DNA of 38,351 nucleotides from Acetobacteraceae bacterium (GTDB lineage Bacteria > Pseudomonadota > Alphaproteobacteria > Acetobacterales > Acetobacteraceae), in contig CANJJS010000047.1 in NCBI GenBank assembly GCA_947474705.1, positions 1 to 38,351 of the forward strand. Reading direction: 5' to 3'. The notes below the pieces were generated by a model that was not told where the DNA came from, searched no databases, and was given only the letters and a program-made list of their open reading frames with translations. Of this stretch, positions 1 through 7,025 are shown one piece after another. Made by a program: the position numbers and the translations under genes. Positions within the stretch are counted from its first letter, which is position 1, and every line of letters starts with the position of its first letter.

Positions 1-90
1 GACCGCATTACCCACCACTGCGACATCCTGGAAACCGGGAACGATTCCTTCCGCTTCAAGCAGCGCAAAAAACAAACGAAATCGGGCTGA
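1..90 (+). CDS. istB: IS21 transposition helper ATPase IstB, C-terminal fragment
   Basis: The first 30 codons read DRITHHCDILETGNDSFRF and on to a TGA at 88-90. The block RxTHHxxIxETGNDSxRF is the highly conserved C-terminus of IstB, the AAA+ ATPase that partners the IstA transposase in target choice and strand transfer. The AAA+ core (Walker A and B) lies upstream of the window. The gene may be intact beyond the edge; the visible part has no defect. The end of istB lies about 55 bp inside the element end, as usual for the family. Confidence 0.85.
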   Translation, partial: DRITHHCDILETGNDSFRFKQRKKQTKSG

Positions 91-145
91 CCAACTGGAA
101 ACTTTTGGGCGCTGTGACCTGGAAACTATTCAACGCTGATTGACA
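1..145 (+). mobile_element. IS21-family insertion sequence, right-end remnant
   Basis: The window opens inside an IS21-type element. It holds the last 29 codons of istB, then about 55 bp of terminal sequence ending in gattgaca at 138-145, the reverse complement of the TGTCAATC-type tip typical of this family. Two related blocks, ctggaaactttt (from 95) and ctggaaactatt (from 119), look like the repeated transposase-binding motifs that IS21 elements carry inside their ends. The rest of the element (istA, most of istB, the left end) lies outside the window, so the target duplication cannot be checked. Confidence 0.82.
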
Positions 146-458
146 GTCTACCTTCCGCGGCGCGCTTTCGACGGATGTGTCGCGGGGGGCAATACCAACT
201 GACGGAACCTGTGACTCTCCGGCAGCCAAAACCGTCACGATCGGCGGAGGCCGGCCATCCACGATTTTCGCGCTGAAACAAAGCCATGGACGGCGCGCTC
301 GCGGGCACCATGACGTGGTATGTCCGCCGATGCGGCTTTGGGGCGACGGTCCCCCGATCGCGTCCGTGCAAGTGTCCTGCATTCTGGCGGCGTGGCGTAC
401 CCTCGCGGGTTCGCGGATGGATCGATCAGCCAGCCCGGCCCCGGACAGCGCCGGCCCC
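146..458. other. Intergenic stretch between the IS21 end and livF; no gene seen
   Basis: About 310 bp follow the IS right end and precede the 3' end of livF. Open frames here, such as an 81-codon frame on the minus strand, show no recognisable protein motif, and the longer ones are extensions of shadow frames of livF. No hairpin with a T-run was found behind livF. The stretch is probably the original chromosomal flank of the insertion. Confidence 0.5.
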
Positions 459-1208
459 TCACGCCCCCATGTAAAGTTCGCGGATGATATCGTTGTTGTT
501 CAGTTCTTCGGCCGACCCGCCCTCGAACTCGATGTGGCCGTGGACGATGACATAGCCCCGGTCGGCGATGCGGATCGCCTGGGTGAAGTTTTGTTCCGCC
601 ATCAGCACCGAAAGCTGGAACCCGTCTTTCAGGGTTTTGATACTGTCGATCGTCCGGGCCACCAGCAGCGGCGCGAGTCCGACGCTGGGTTCGTCGATGA
701 GGAGCATTTTCGGGGCGGACATCAGCGCCCGCGCCAGCGCGACCATCTGCTGCTCGCCGCCGCTCATGGACCCGGCGAGCTGCTTGCGGCGTTCCGCGAG
801 CCGGGGAAATACCTCGAAGCAGAAGGCCAGGTTCCGCTCGATCTGGGAGCGGGCGGCGATGCGGAAGGCGCCCATTAAGAGATTTTCGTTCACCGTCAGG
901 CGGGGGAACAGGCGGCGTCCCTCTGGCACGAAGCCAATGCCCAGATTGACGATCTCCTCGGTGGTCATGCCCACCAGGTTGGTTTTGACGCCGTCGATCT
1001 CGACCTCGATGGTGCCGGCGGAGGGCCGGATCATCCCCATGACGCATTTCATCAGGGTGGATTTGCCGTTGCCGTTGGTGCCCAGCAGCGCGACGGTTTC
1101 GCCTTCGCGCACGTCCAGCGACACGCCATGCAGTACGCTGACGGCGCCGTATCCGGCATCCAGGCCGGAAATGCGAAGACTAGCTGCCAAGGTAGGCCGC
1201 CACGACAT
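459..1208 (-). CDS. livF: Branched-chain amino-acid ABC transporter ATPase LivF
   Basis: One of the two cytoplasmic ATPases that drive a LIV-type (HAAT family) importer for branched-chain amino acids or related amides. It has Walker A GTNGNGKST near residue 43, an intact signature SGGEQQM, Walker B MLLIDEP followed by SVGLAP, and the H-loop region replaced by the LivF-typical MAEQN. The length (249 aa) is normal. It is the last gene of livHMGF. The ATG at 1208 gives a 29-bp overlap with livG; a TTG at 1190 would shorten that to 11 bp, and neither has a clear ribosome-binding site, so the start is uncertain. The real substrate cannot be told, since LIV-type systems also carry urea, amides and aromatic acids. 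Confidence 0.9.
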   Translation of the reverse strand: MSWRPTLAASLRISGLDAGYGAVSVLHGVSLDVREGETVALLGTNGNGKSTLMKCVMGMIRPSAGTIEVEIDGVKTNLVGMTTEEIVNLGIGFVPEGRRLFPRLTVNENLLMGAFRIAARSQIERNLAFCFEVFPRLAERRKQLAGSMSGGEQQMVALARALMSAPKMLLIDEPSVGLAPLLVARTIDSIKTLKDGFQLSVLMAEQNFTQAIRIADRGYVIVHGHIEFEGGSAEELNNNDIIRELYMGA

Positions 1209-1920
1209 CGTCCTGGCGCACCACGTCGCGGGGATCGCCGTCGGCGATTTTCCGTCCCGCGACCAGCACCACGAGTCTCTGAGAGAATGACAGAACCGCG
1301 CGCATGATATGCTCGATCAAGATGATGGTGATGCCCTGTTCCTCGTTCAGTTTCACGAGCAGGGCCAGGATGTCGTCGACTTCCTGATTGGACAGGCCCG
1401 CCATCGACTCGTCCGCGATCAGCAGTTTGGGTTCGGCCGCCATGGCGCGGGCGAGTTCCAGTTTCCGCATTTCGATCTGGGTCAGATCTTTGGGCAGGCG
1501 GGTGGCTTTTTCGTGCAGGCCGACCATGCGCAGCAGGTCCATGCAGCGTTTGTCGATCGCCGCTTCCGGCATCGAGTCGCGTGTCTGGACGGCGTAGAGC
1601 AATGGGATCCGCAGGTTTTCGGCCAGGGTCAGGGTGCCGAAGGGGCGTGGCAACTGGAAGCTGCGGGCCATACCCAGGCGTGTGCGCTGGTGGGCGGCGA
1701 GTCCGTCCATGGGCTGGCCCTGGAAGCGCACCGTTCCGCTTTCATTGCGGAGCGTGCCGCAGAGGCAGTTGACCAGCGTGCTTTTGCCCGAGCCGTTGGG
1801 CCCGATCAGGCCGAGCCGCTCGCCCGCCTTCACTTCGAGTTCGATATCCGCGAGGGCGACGAAGCCGCCGAAGCGTTTGCTCAGGCCGGAGACCTGAAGG
1901 ATGGGTTGCGCGCCGCTCAT
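1180..1920 (-). CDS. livG: Branched-chain amino-acid ABC transporter ATPase LivG
   Basis: Second ATPase of the LIV-type importer, about 246 aa. Walker A is GPNGSGKST and the H-loop is IEHIM. The ABC signature is unusual: where LivG proteins mostly have an LSxGQ-like motif this one reads DLTQIEMRKLELARAM, and Walker B reads LLIADES where LLLDEP is common. The catalytic Glu after the Asp is kept. LivF in the same operon has the normal signature, so the transporter may have one degenerate ATP site. The ATG at 1920 overlaps the livM stop as ATGA, which favours it over an ATG 12 bp upstream. The order livH-livM-livG-livF is canonical. Confidence 0.9.
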   Translation of the reverse strand: MSGAQPILQVSGLSKRFGGFVALADIELEVKAGERLGLIGPNGSGKSTLVNCLCGTLRNESGTVRFQGQPMDGLAAHQRTRLGMARSFQLPRPFGTLTLAENLRIPLLYAVQTRDSMPEAAIDKRCMDLLRMVGLHEKATRLPKDLTQIEMRKLELARAMAAEPKLLIADESMAGLSNQEVDDILALLVKLNEEQGITIILIEHIMRAVLSFSQRLVVLVAGRKIADGDPRDVVRQDDVVAAYLGS

Positions 1921-2843
1921 TTCTGGAACCACCCGAGGATGCCCTTCGGGGCCACGATGACGAAGAAGACCAGCAGCACGCCGACGATCAGCAGCGACAC
2001 GGCCGAGGAGATCGTGACGGTCGCCACTTGTTGCAGTGTTCCCAGTAGGATGGCGCCCAGGATGGGGCCGAGCCAGCTCGAGGTGCCGCCGATCAATGGC
2101 ATGGCGATGGTGTTGACCGCGTAGGAGAGGCTGAAGGTGGAGGCGGGATCGAGGTAGGTCACGTAGTAGGGCAGTGGCGAGCCGGCCATGCCCATGAAGC
2201 CGCCGGACAGGCCGCAGGCGATCAGTTTCAGTTTCAGGGTTGGCACGCCGGAGGCTTCGGCGGCCAGTTCGTCGTCTCGGATGGTGGCGAAGCCAAAGCC
2301 CAGGCGGGATTTTTCGATGGCGCGGGCGGTGGCGACGGCGAAGATGCTGAGGCCGAGCATGATCAGGAACAAATATTCGATGTAGTTGATACCGAGATAC
2401 TGCACCGTCGCGGGCCGGATGATGTAGGCGCCGCGGGAGCCGCCGACGAAGTCCCAGTTGGTGACCAGTGTTTGCATCACGACGGCCATGGCGAGGGTGG
2501 CGATCGAGAAGAAGGTGCCTCTCAGGCGCAGGGTCAGGTAGCCGGTTCCGACTCCCAGCAGCGCCGACAGCGCGCCGCCGATGGCGATCATGGCGACCAG
2601 CGGCAGGCTGGTGGTTTTGTGGAGGACGACGGTGCTGTAGGCGCCGACCGCGATGAACGCCGGGATGCCGAAGTTCACGTAGCCGGTGTAGCCGCCAAGG
2701 ATGTTCCAGGCCGTCGAGAGCACGATGTATTGCAGCACGACGTAGCCGGCGAAGTAGAAATAGGCGTTATCGACGAGGCGGGCGAGCCCGAAGGTCAGTG
2801 CCGCCGCGACGATCAGCCACAGAATGAAAAGTGGGTTCTTCAT
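1917..2843 (-). CDS. livM: Branched-chain amino-acid ABC transporter permease LivM
   Basis: Inner-membrane permease of the LIV-type importer, 308 aa with many hydrophobic segments throughout. The block NILGGYTGYVNFGIPAF near residue 49 is the LivM signature that follows the first transmembrane helices. The cytoplasmic coupling region AIEKSRLGFGFATIRDDELA near residue 175 matches the EAA-like loop that contacts the ATPases. The start codon follows the livH stop directly (TGAATG), which implies translational coupling. Together with LivH it would form the heterodimeric channel. Confidence 0.92.
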   Translation of the reverse strand: MKNPLFILWLIVAAALTFGLARLVDNAYFYFAGYVVLQYIVLSTAWNILGGYTGYVNFGIPAFIAVGAYSTVVLHKTTSLPLVAMIAIGGALSALLGVGTGYLTLRLRGTFFSIATLAMAVVMQTLVTNWDFVGGSRGAYIIRPATVQYLGINYIEYLFLIMLGLSIFAVATARAIEKSRLGFGFATIRDDELAAEASGVPTLKLKLIACGLSGGFMGMAGSPLPYYVTYLDPASTFSLSYAVNTIAMPLIGGTSSWLGPILGAILLGTLQQVATVTISSAVSLLIVGVLLVFFVIVAPKGILGWFQK

Positions 2844-3722
2844 TCACGCGCGTCCGAAAATGCCGCTGGGGCGGAACGCCAGTGTCAGCAGCAGGAAGCC
2901 GAAGGCCACGGCGGGCGCCCAGGAGGGGCCGAAGAAGGTGGCGGTGATGTTTTCCATGACGCCAAGGATGATCGCGGCGACCAGTGTGCCGGCGAAACTG
3001 CCCAGTCCGCCCAGCACGCAGATGGCGAAGATGCGGCCGATATATTCTCGGCCGATCGAGGGTTCGACGGGTTGGATGATGATCAGCACCGCGCCGGCCA
3101 GGGAGGCCGTGGCGATCGACAATCCGAAGGCGATGCGTTTGATCCGGCTGGGGTCGGCGGCCATCAGCCGCAGGGCCAGCGGGTCCTGGGCCACGGCCTG
3201 CACCGCGCGGCCGATGAAGGTGCGCGACAGATACAGATGCAGGCAGACCATCAGCGCGACGGAGACCAGCGCGGGCACAAGCAGCCGCAGCGGCAGGTCG
3301 ATCACGCCGAAATGCAAAGTGGGGCCGATATAGACCGCCTCGACCAGCCGGTAATCGACGCCGAAGACCAGGGTCAACGCCACTTCGGTGATGAACAGCA
3401 GGCCGAAGAAGAAGGACAGGCCGCGCAGGGCGGTGTCGCCTCTTCGTTCGAAGGAGACATCGTAGATGTGATAGATCGCCACCCCCAGGGCGTAGAACGC
3501 GGGCATGGCGACGATCGCGGTGAGGATCGGGTCGAAGCCGAAATTGGCGTTCATGATGTAGGCGATGTACGAGCCCAGCAGGATGAACGCGGGGTGGGCG
3601 ATGTTGACGATGTCGAGCATGCCGAAGGAGATCGAGATCCCGATCGTCACGGCGGCGTAGAAGCCTCCGAGCAGCAGACCGGAGACCAGGGCGTTGCCCA
3701 GAAGGTCGAAGGATATATCCAT
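2844..3722 (-). CDS. livH: Branched-chain amino-acid ABC transporter permease LivH
   Basis: Permease partner of LivM, 292 aa and strongly hydrophobic. The N-terminal GGFYAAVTIGISISFGMLDI and the following NIAHPAF correspond to the conserved LivH block usually written LGLxFGxxGVVNxAHG. The coupling loop is RTFIGRAVQAVAQDPLALRL near residue 187. It is the first gene of livHMGF. The 106 bp before it separate it from an aldolase gene on the same strand, so the operon may start here or be read through from upstream. No solute-binding protein gene is adjacent, which is unusual since livJ/K-type genes commonly sit next to the permeases. Confidence 0.92.
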   Translation of the reverse strand: MDISFDLLGNALVSGLLLGGFYAAVTIGISISFGMLDIVNIAHPAFILLGSYIAYIMNANFGFDPILTAIVAMPAFYALGVAIYHIYDVSFERRGDTALRGLSFFFGLLFITEVALTLVFGVDYRLVEAVYIGPTLHFGVIDLPLRLLVPALVSVALMVCLHLYLSRTFIGRAVQAVAQDPLALRLMAADPSRIKRIAFGLSIATASLAGAVLIIIQPVEPSIGREYIGRIFAICVLGGLGSFAGTLVAAIILGVMENITATFFGPSWAPAVAFGFLLLTLAFRPSGIFGRA

Positions 3723-3828
3723 GATTCGTGCTTATGACGTTTCCCTGAAGCCGCACTGTGGCCGATGCCGCGGCGGTTGGCCAGAGGGAACACGGCGGAA
3801 AACGAACGTCGTTCGCGCCGGGACGGGA

Positions 3829-4590
3829 TCAGGACGGACGGCCCGCCAGAAAGGAACGCGCGCCGGGCCCGAGCACTTTCGGTAAATGGGTGTAGATGTA
3901 ACGGCATCCGCTGGTCAGGACCTCGGCCAGGGTATCCTCGGCCGCGGGCATGCCTGGCGCGTGGCCGGCGTCGCGGATAATGGCCAGTGTGTCCGCGATG
4001 GCCTTGGCGACCGGCGGGGCTTTTGGGTTGCCGGGGAAGCCCATGGACTGCGACAGGTCCGACGGGCCGACGAAAAACACATCGATGTCCGGCACCGCGA
4101 CGATCGCATGGGCGTTACGAACCGCGGTTTCCGATTCCAGTTGCACGCAGACCAGCGAGCGGGCGTTCGCCTGTGCGACGAAATCCGGCATTTTCGCGCC
4201 GAGCCCCCAGCGGTCGGGGCGCGTTCCCGCGGCGAGGCCGCGGCCCGCGCCCGGTCCGAATTTCACCGCCGCGACGGCGCGCGCGGCGTCCTCGGCGGTG
4301 TCGATGTGGGGGATCTGCACGCCGGCGACACCGCGATCCAGGACCGACTGAATATCGGCGGCGGCATTGCTCCGGGGGCGGGCGATGGCGGTTATGCCGG
4401 CCGCGTCGGCCGCCATCGCCATGATCTCGACGTCGGCGAGCGAGAGGGAGCCGTGCTCGCAGTCCAGCAGCACCCAGTCGAACCCGGCATGGGCCAGCAT
4501 TTCCACGAGTTGCGGCGCGGGGAACATCAGCGAGCAGCCCAAGGCGGGCCGGCCGGCGTGGATCAGGGCCTTCATCCGGTTGTCGCGCAT
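3829..4590 (-). CDS. HpcH/HpaI-family aldolase (class II, 2-oxo acid type)
   Basis: A pyruvate-dependent class II aldolase, the family of 4-hydroxy-2-oxoheptanedioate aldolase (HpaI/HpcH) and 2-dehydro-3-deoxyglucarate aldolase, which split a 2-oxo-4-hydroxy acid into pyruvate and an aldehyde. Family residues are visible: DCEHG (catalytic His46), ARPR (Arg 71-73, pyruvate binding), VQLESE (metal Glu152) and GPSDLSQSMG (metal Asp178). The length, 253 aa, is normal. A second ATG five codons in (4575) is possible. It starts 3 bp after the upstream phosphoesterase gene, so the two are likely co-transcribed. The true substrate is unknown; no other homoprotocatechuate pathway gene is next to it. 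Confidence 0.88.
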   Translation of the reverse strand: MRDNRMKALIHAGRPALGCSLMFPAPQLVEMLAHAGFDWVLLDCEHGSLSLADVEIMAMAADAAGITAIARPRSNAAADIQSVLDRGVAGVQIPHIDTAEDAARAVAAVKFGPGAGRGLAAGTRPDRWGLGAKMPDFVAQANARSLVCVQLESETAVRNAHAIVAVPDIDVFFVGPSDLSQSMGFPGNPKAPPVAKAIADTLAIIRDAGHAPGMPAAEDTLAEVLTSGCRYIYTHLPKVLGPGARSFLAGRPS

Positions 4591-4593
4591 GGA

Positions 4594-5331
4594 TCAGACC
4601 GCCGCGCCGGTCGCGAGGGCGGAGGCCCAGTTGGCGAAGCCGGTGGCGCGGGCCTGAGATGCCGCGCGGTCCCAGTCGTATTCCAGCGCGAAAAGCTCCG
4701 CCCCCCAGCGGCCGTTGCGCCGGGTGAGGATCGCGTAGCGCGCGTGCGGCGAGCGGAATTCCAGGCCGTTGGCGCCGGGCGCGTCGGCGAAGACCGGGCA
4801 GCCGACCGTGCCGGGGTTCAGGATGAGCGGGCCGCCCGCCACCTGCGTCACGCTCTGGCGGTGGCTGTGCCCGCACAACACCACGGCCCGGCCCATCGCG
4901 GCGCCGAGACGCTCGATCAGCAATTCGCGCGGTGCCGGCGCCAGGCGGCCGGACAGCGGCTCTTCGGTGAGGTAGGTGCTGTCGTTGGCGGGCGTGCCGT
5001 GGACCGCCAGCACGTTGCCGTCCAGGTTGATCGTCGCGGGCAGATCGAAGAGGGCCTGGCGCTGGGCCTCGGTCAATAAGGGGTGAACGAAACGATCGAC
5101 CAACGGCTGCCGGTCCAGCGGGCGGCCGTTCAAATAGCGGTCGTGGTTGCCTCGCACGGTGGGGAGGCGGAGCGACGTCAGAAGCTCCCAGGTTTCGCGC
5201 GGCCAGAGCGGGCCGGCCACGCAGTCGCCGAGATTGACGGTGGAATCCACGGAGCGCGCGCGGATATCGGCGAGAACGGCCTCCAGCGCGGGCAGATTGG
5301 CGTGAATGTCGGAAATGACGGCGAGGCGCAT
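4594..5331 (-). CDS. Calcineurin-like metallophosphoesterase, YfcE/MJ0936 type
   Basis: A dinuclear-metal phosphoesterase of 245 aa. All superfamily motifs are in order: SDIHAN (Asp8, His10), NLGD, RGNHD, VHGTP and CGHSH near residue 150, which ends in the metal-binding GHSH. LNPGTVG follows, as in the Metallophos_2 subgroup that includes phosphodiesterases such as YfcE. There is no signal peptide, so it acts in the cytoplasm. It sits 3 bp upstream of the aldolase gene on the same strand. Its substrate cannot be named. Confidence 0.87.
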   Translation of the reverse strand: MRLAVISDIHANLPALEAVLADIRARSVDSTVNLGDCVAGPLWPRETWELLTSLRLPTVRGNHDRYLNGRPLDRQPLVDRFVHPLLTEAQRQALFDLPATINLDGNVLAVHGTPANDSTYLTEEPLSGRLAPAPRELLIERLGAAMGRAVVLCGHSHRQSVTQVAGGPLILNPGTVGCPVFADAPGANGLEFRSPHARYAILTRRNGRWGAELFALEYDWDRAASQARATGFANWASALATGAAV

Positions 5332-5404
5332 GGCGGTCCCCTTGACGATGCCTGGTTCCCGCTTTTAGCCGGTTTTCAGGGGGGGGCGAGTCCCATGCGG
5401 GGTG

Positions 5405-5614
5405 TCAGGCCGTGACGTCGGCCAGGCCCAGGCGCCGGTTCGCGTGTTCGACGTCGCCGCCAAGACGGTCGATCCGGCGCGAAATCGAGGCCTGGCCCGC
5501 TTCCAACAGGCCGAGGCGCTCCTTCACCTCAACCATATCGGTCTTGAGGTGTCCAAGATCGCCGCGGATCGCGCGGAGCATTTCGAGCACGAGATCGGTG
5601 GGCGCGGTTGTCAT
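5405..5614 (-). CDS. Small coiled-coil protein of unknown function
   Basis: A protein of about 69 aa starting MTTAPTDLVLEMLRAI. Nearly all of it has the heptad pattern of a coiled coil (EMLRAIRGDLGHLKTDMVEVKE, then ERLGLLEAGQASISRRIDRL split by a short turn). Small proteins of this kind, alternating LxxxLxTDxxEVKxRL and SxSRRxDRxxxD, recur in Alphaproteobacteria as conserved hypotheticals. The ATG at 5614 is preferred, with GGGAA about 10 bp upstream; an in-frame ATG at 5674 would add 20 unlikely residues. It lies 73 bp upstream of the phosphoesterase gene on the same strand. Confidence 0.65.
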   Translation of the reverse strand: MTTAPTDLVLEMLRAIRGDLGHLKTDMVEVKERLGLLEAGQASISRRIDRLGGDVEHANRRLGLADVTA

Positions 5615-5675
5615 GAGACCATTTCCCAATGTGGCGTCCCGGACATTGTAACCCATGTCCGGGAGGCGTGTCATT

Positions 5676-5786
5676 GAAATCCCGCTTTGGGGAAATCCCG
5701 CTTTGGGGAAATCCCGCTTTGGGGAAATCCCGCTTTGGGGAAATCCCGCTTTGGGGAAATCCCGCTTTGGGGAAATCCCGCTTTGG
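5676..5786. repeat. 16-bp tandem repeat, about 7 copies
   Basis: The unit gaaatcccgctttggg repeats at 5676, 5692, 5708, 5724, 5740, 5756 and 5772, with only the last copy incomplete at its end. The copies show no other differences. Because 16 is not a multiple of three, the array reads differently in successive copies and is very unlikely to be coding. There are no spacers, so it is not a CRISPR array. It starts about 60 bp upstream of the start of the small coiled-coil gene. Confidence 0.95.
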
Positions 5787-5820
5787 ACCGACGGTAGTGG
5801 TTTTGGTCAGGCCGGTTTTT

Positions 5821-5915
5821 TTCCGTCGTTCCCCGGCTCGATCGGGGGGCGGGCGTGCCAGAAAAGCGGCGGCGTGCCGCTCCCGGTCCCCCGATCGAGC
5901 CGGGGAACGACGGAA
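5821..5915. repeat. 28-bp perfect inverted repeat with 39-bp spacer
   Basis: The arms at 5821-5848 and 5888-5915 are exact reverse complements (ttccgtcgttccccggctcg... and its mirror). The 39-bp loop is GC-rich. The structure sits just beyond the 3' end of nusG and can form a very stable hairpin in RNA from either strand. It could end nusG transcription, although no T-run follows the arm on the nusG side, or it may be a member of a dispersed palindromic repeat family. Confidence 0.9.
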
Positions 5916-5955
5916 AGGGGCAATGAAAGCCCGACGGAAAGAAGCAATGAAAACC
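5908..5955. repeat. 24-bp direct repeat, two copies
   Basis: Units cgacggaaaggggcaatgaa.. (5908-5931) and cgacggaaagaagcaatgaa.. (5932-5955) are adjacent and differ at 3 of 24 positions. The first unit overlaps the right arm of the 28-bp inverted repeat. The array ends 7 bp from the nusG stop codon. Confidence 0.85.
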
Positions 5956-5962
5956 GGTGGCC

Positions 5963-6493
5963 TCAGACCTTCTCGACCTGCCCATATTCCAGTTCGACCG
6001 GCGTCGATCTTCCGAAAATCGAGACGCTGACCTTGAGGCGGCCTTTGTCCTCGTCGACTTCCTCGACGGTGCCGTTGAAGCTGGTGAAGGGACCGTCGGC
6101 GACGCGCACCTGCTCGCCGATTTCGAACAGCACCGCGGGGCGTGTGCGTTCCACGCCTTCCTGGTTTTGCTTCAGGATGCGCAGCGCCTCGGCCTCGCTG
6201 ATCGGGCTGGGCTTTGTCTTGGAGCCAAGGAAGCCGGTGACCTTGGGGGTGTTCTTGACCAGATGCCAGGCGTCGTCGGTCAGGTCCATCTTCACCAGGA
6301 CGTAGCCCGGGAAGAATTTATGCTCGGTGGCGATCTTCTGGCCGCGGCGCATCTCGGTGACCTGTTCGGTCGGCACCAGCACTTCCTCGAACTGCTCGCC
6401 CAGACCGTTCTGCGCCGCCTGTTCCTTGATTTGCTGCGCGATTTTTTTCTCGAAGCCCGAGTAAACGTGAACGACGTACCAGCGTTTGGCCAT
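5963..6493 (-). CDS. nusG: Transcription termination/antitermination factor NusG
   Basis: Essential transcription factor that binds the RNA polymerase clamp, prevents pausing and links polymerase to Rho or ribosomal S10. The 176-aa protein has the NGN domain (WYVVHVYSGFEKKIAQQI at the start, FFPGYVLVKMDL near residue 60) and a C-terminal KOW domain (GEQVRVADGPFTSFNGTV near residue 126). The length is normal. GGGA lies upstream of the ATG. It follows secE by 15 bp. In most bacteria nusG leads straight into rplK-rplA; here only repeats and unrelated genes follow. Confidence 0.97.
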   Translation of the reverse strand: MAKRWYVVHVYSGFEKKIAQQIKEQAAQNGLGEQFEEVLVPTEQVTEMRRGQKIATEHKFFPGYVLVKMDLTDDAWHLVKNTPKVTGFLGSKTKPSPISEAEALRILKQNQEGVERTRPAVLFEIGEQVRVADGPFTSFNGTVEEVDEDKGRLKVSVSIFGRSTPVELEYGQVEKV

Positions 6494-6508
6494 GAGTCAG
6501 GGTCCCTT

Positions 6509-6709
6509 TCAGAGATGCACGCCGAAAATCGCGCGCACGCTCAGGCCGATCGCCTGATCGACGACGAAGAAAAATATCGAGCTCACCGCCGCCATCGCGA
6601 ACACCAGCAGCGTGGTGACCATCGTCTCCTTACGGGAGGGCCATGTGACCTTGGTCACCTCGGCCCGCACTTCCCGCGCGAATTTCGCCGGTTCGAACGC
6701 CACGCTCAC
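6509..6709 (-). CDS. secE: Preprotein translocase subunit SecE
   Basis: Small inner-membrane subunit that clamps SecY in the SecYEG channel. Of short proteobacterial type: an amphipathic stretch (KFAREVRAEVTKVTWPSRKE, with the family hallmark TWPSRKE) followed by one transmembrane helix (TLLVFAMAAVSSIFFFVVDQ). A GTG at 6709 with GGGAG just upstream gives about 66 aa. A second GTG two codons in has the better spacing, and a distal ATG at 6736 would add 9 non-conserved residues. The gene order tRNA-Trp, secE, nusG is classical. Confidence 0.92.
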   Translation of the reverse strand: MSVAFEPAKFAREVRAEVTKVTWPSRKETMVTTLLVFAMAAVSSIFFFVVDQAIGLSVRAIFGVHL

Positions 6710-6731
6710 GAAACTCCCATCAAAAAGAAAA

Positions 6732-6771
6732 CCCACTCCGGCGTCGTCGTCCCCACTCTGGCGTCGTCGCC
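6732..6771. repeat. 20-bp tandem duplication between tRNA-Trp and secE
   Basis: Two adjacent 20-bp units, cccactccggcgtcgtcgtc and cccactctggcgtcgtcgcc, match at 18 of 20 positions. They lie in the leader between the tRNA and the secE start. Confidence 0.8.
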
Positions 6772-6792
6772 ATGGAGACTGGCGGAGGGACC

Positions 6793-6869
6793 TGGCAGGG
6801 GTGGAGGGTCTCGAACCCCCAACCTCCGGTTTTGGAGACCGGCGCTCTAGCCAATTGAGCTACACCCCT
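6793..6869 (-). tRNA. trnW: tRNA-Trp (anticodon CCA)
   Basis: On the minus strand the sequence begins AGGGGTGTAGCTCAATTGG and folds as a normal cloverleaf. The 7-bp acceptor stem AGGGGTG pairs with CACCCCT, the anticodon loop is CTCCAAA with anticodon CCA, and the T arm carries GGTTCGAGACC. The 3' CCA is encoded (6793-6795), with discriminator G at 6796. Its place upstream of secE-nusG supports the identity. Confidence 0.97.
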
Positions 6870-6976
6870 AACGGCCCCTGCCACAGACGGTCCGAATGAA
6901 CCGCGGTGCGACCCCGGTGACCCCCCATATGGGTGGCCGCCGGCGGGGTTCCACCGAACGACACGGCAGGGGGCGC

Positions 6977-6998
6977 AAAAAAGGGCGGGCGGGCCCGG
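6977..6998 (-). terminator. Possible intrinsic terminator after eipB
   Basis: On the minus strand, about 30 bp beyond the eipB stop codon, a GC-rich run able to form a short stem (cgggcccgcccg) is followed by ccc and six Ts. The stem is short, so the call is tentative. Without it, transcription would run into the tRNA-Trp gene. Confidence 0.4.
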
Positions 6999-7025
6999 AA
7001 GTCAAGGGGTACATCGCGACCGGGA

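Noticed and set aside
5676-5786. CRISPR array
   Set aside because: The units are directly adjacent with no spacers and no cas genes are near.
7001-7005. TTGAC as a -35 box for tRNA-Trp
   Set aside because: No TATAAT-like -10 stands at the right distance; the T-run that follows fits a terminator better.
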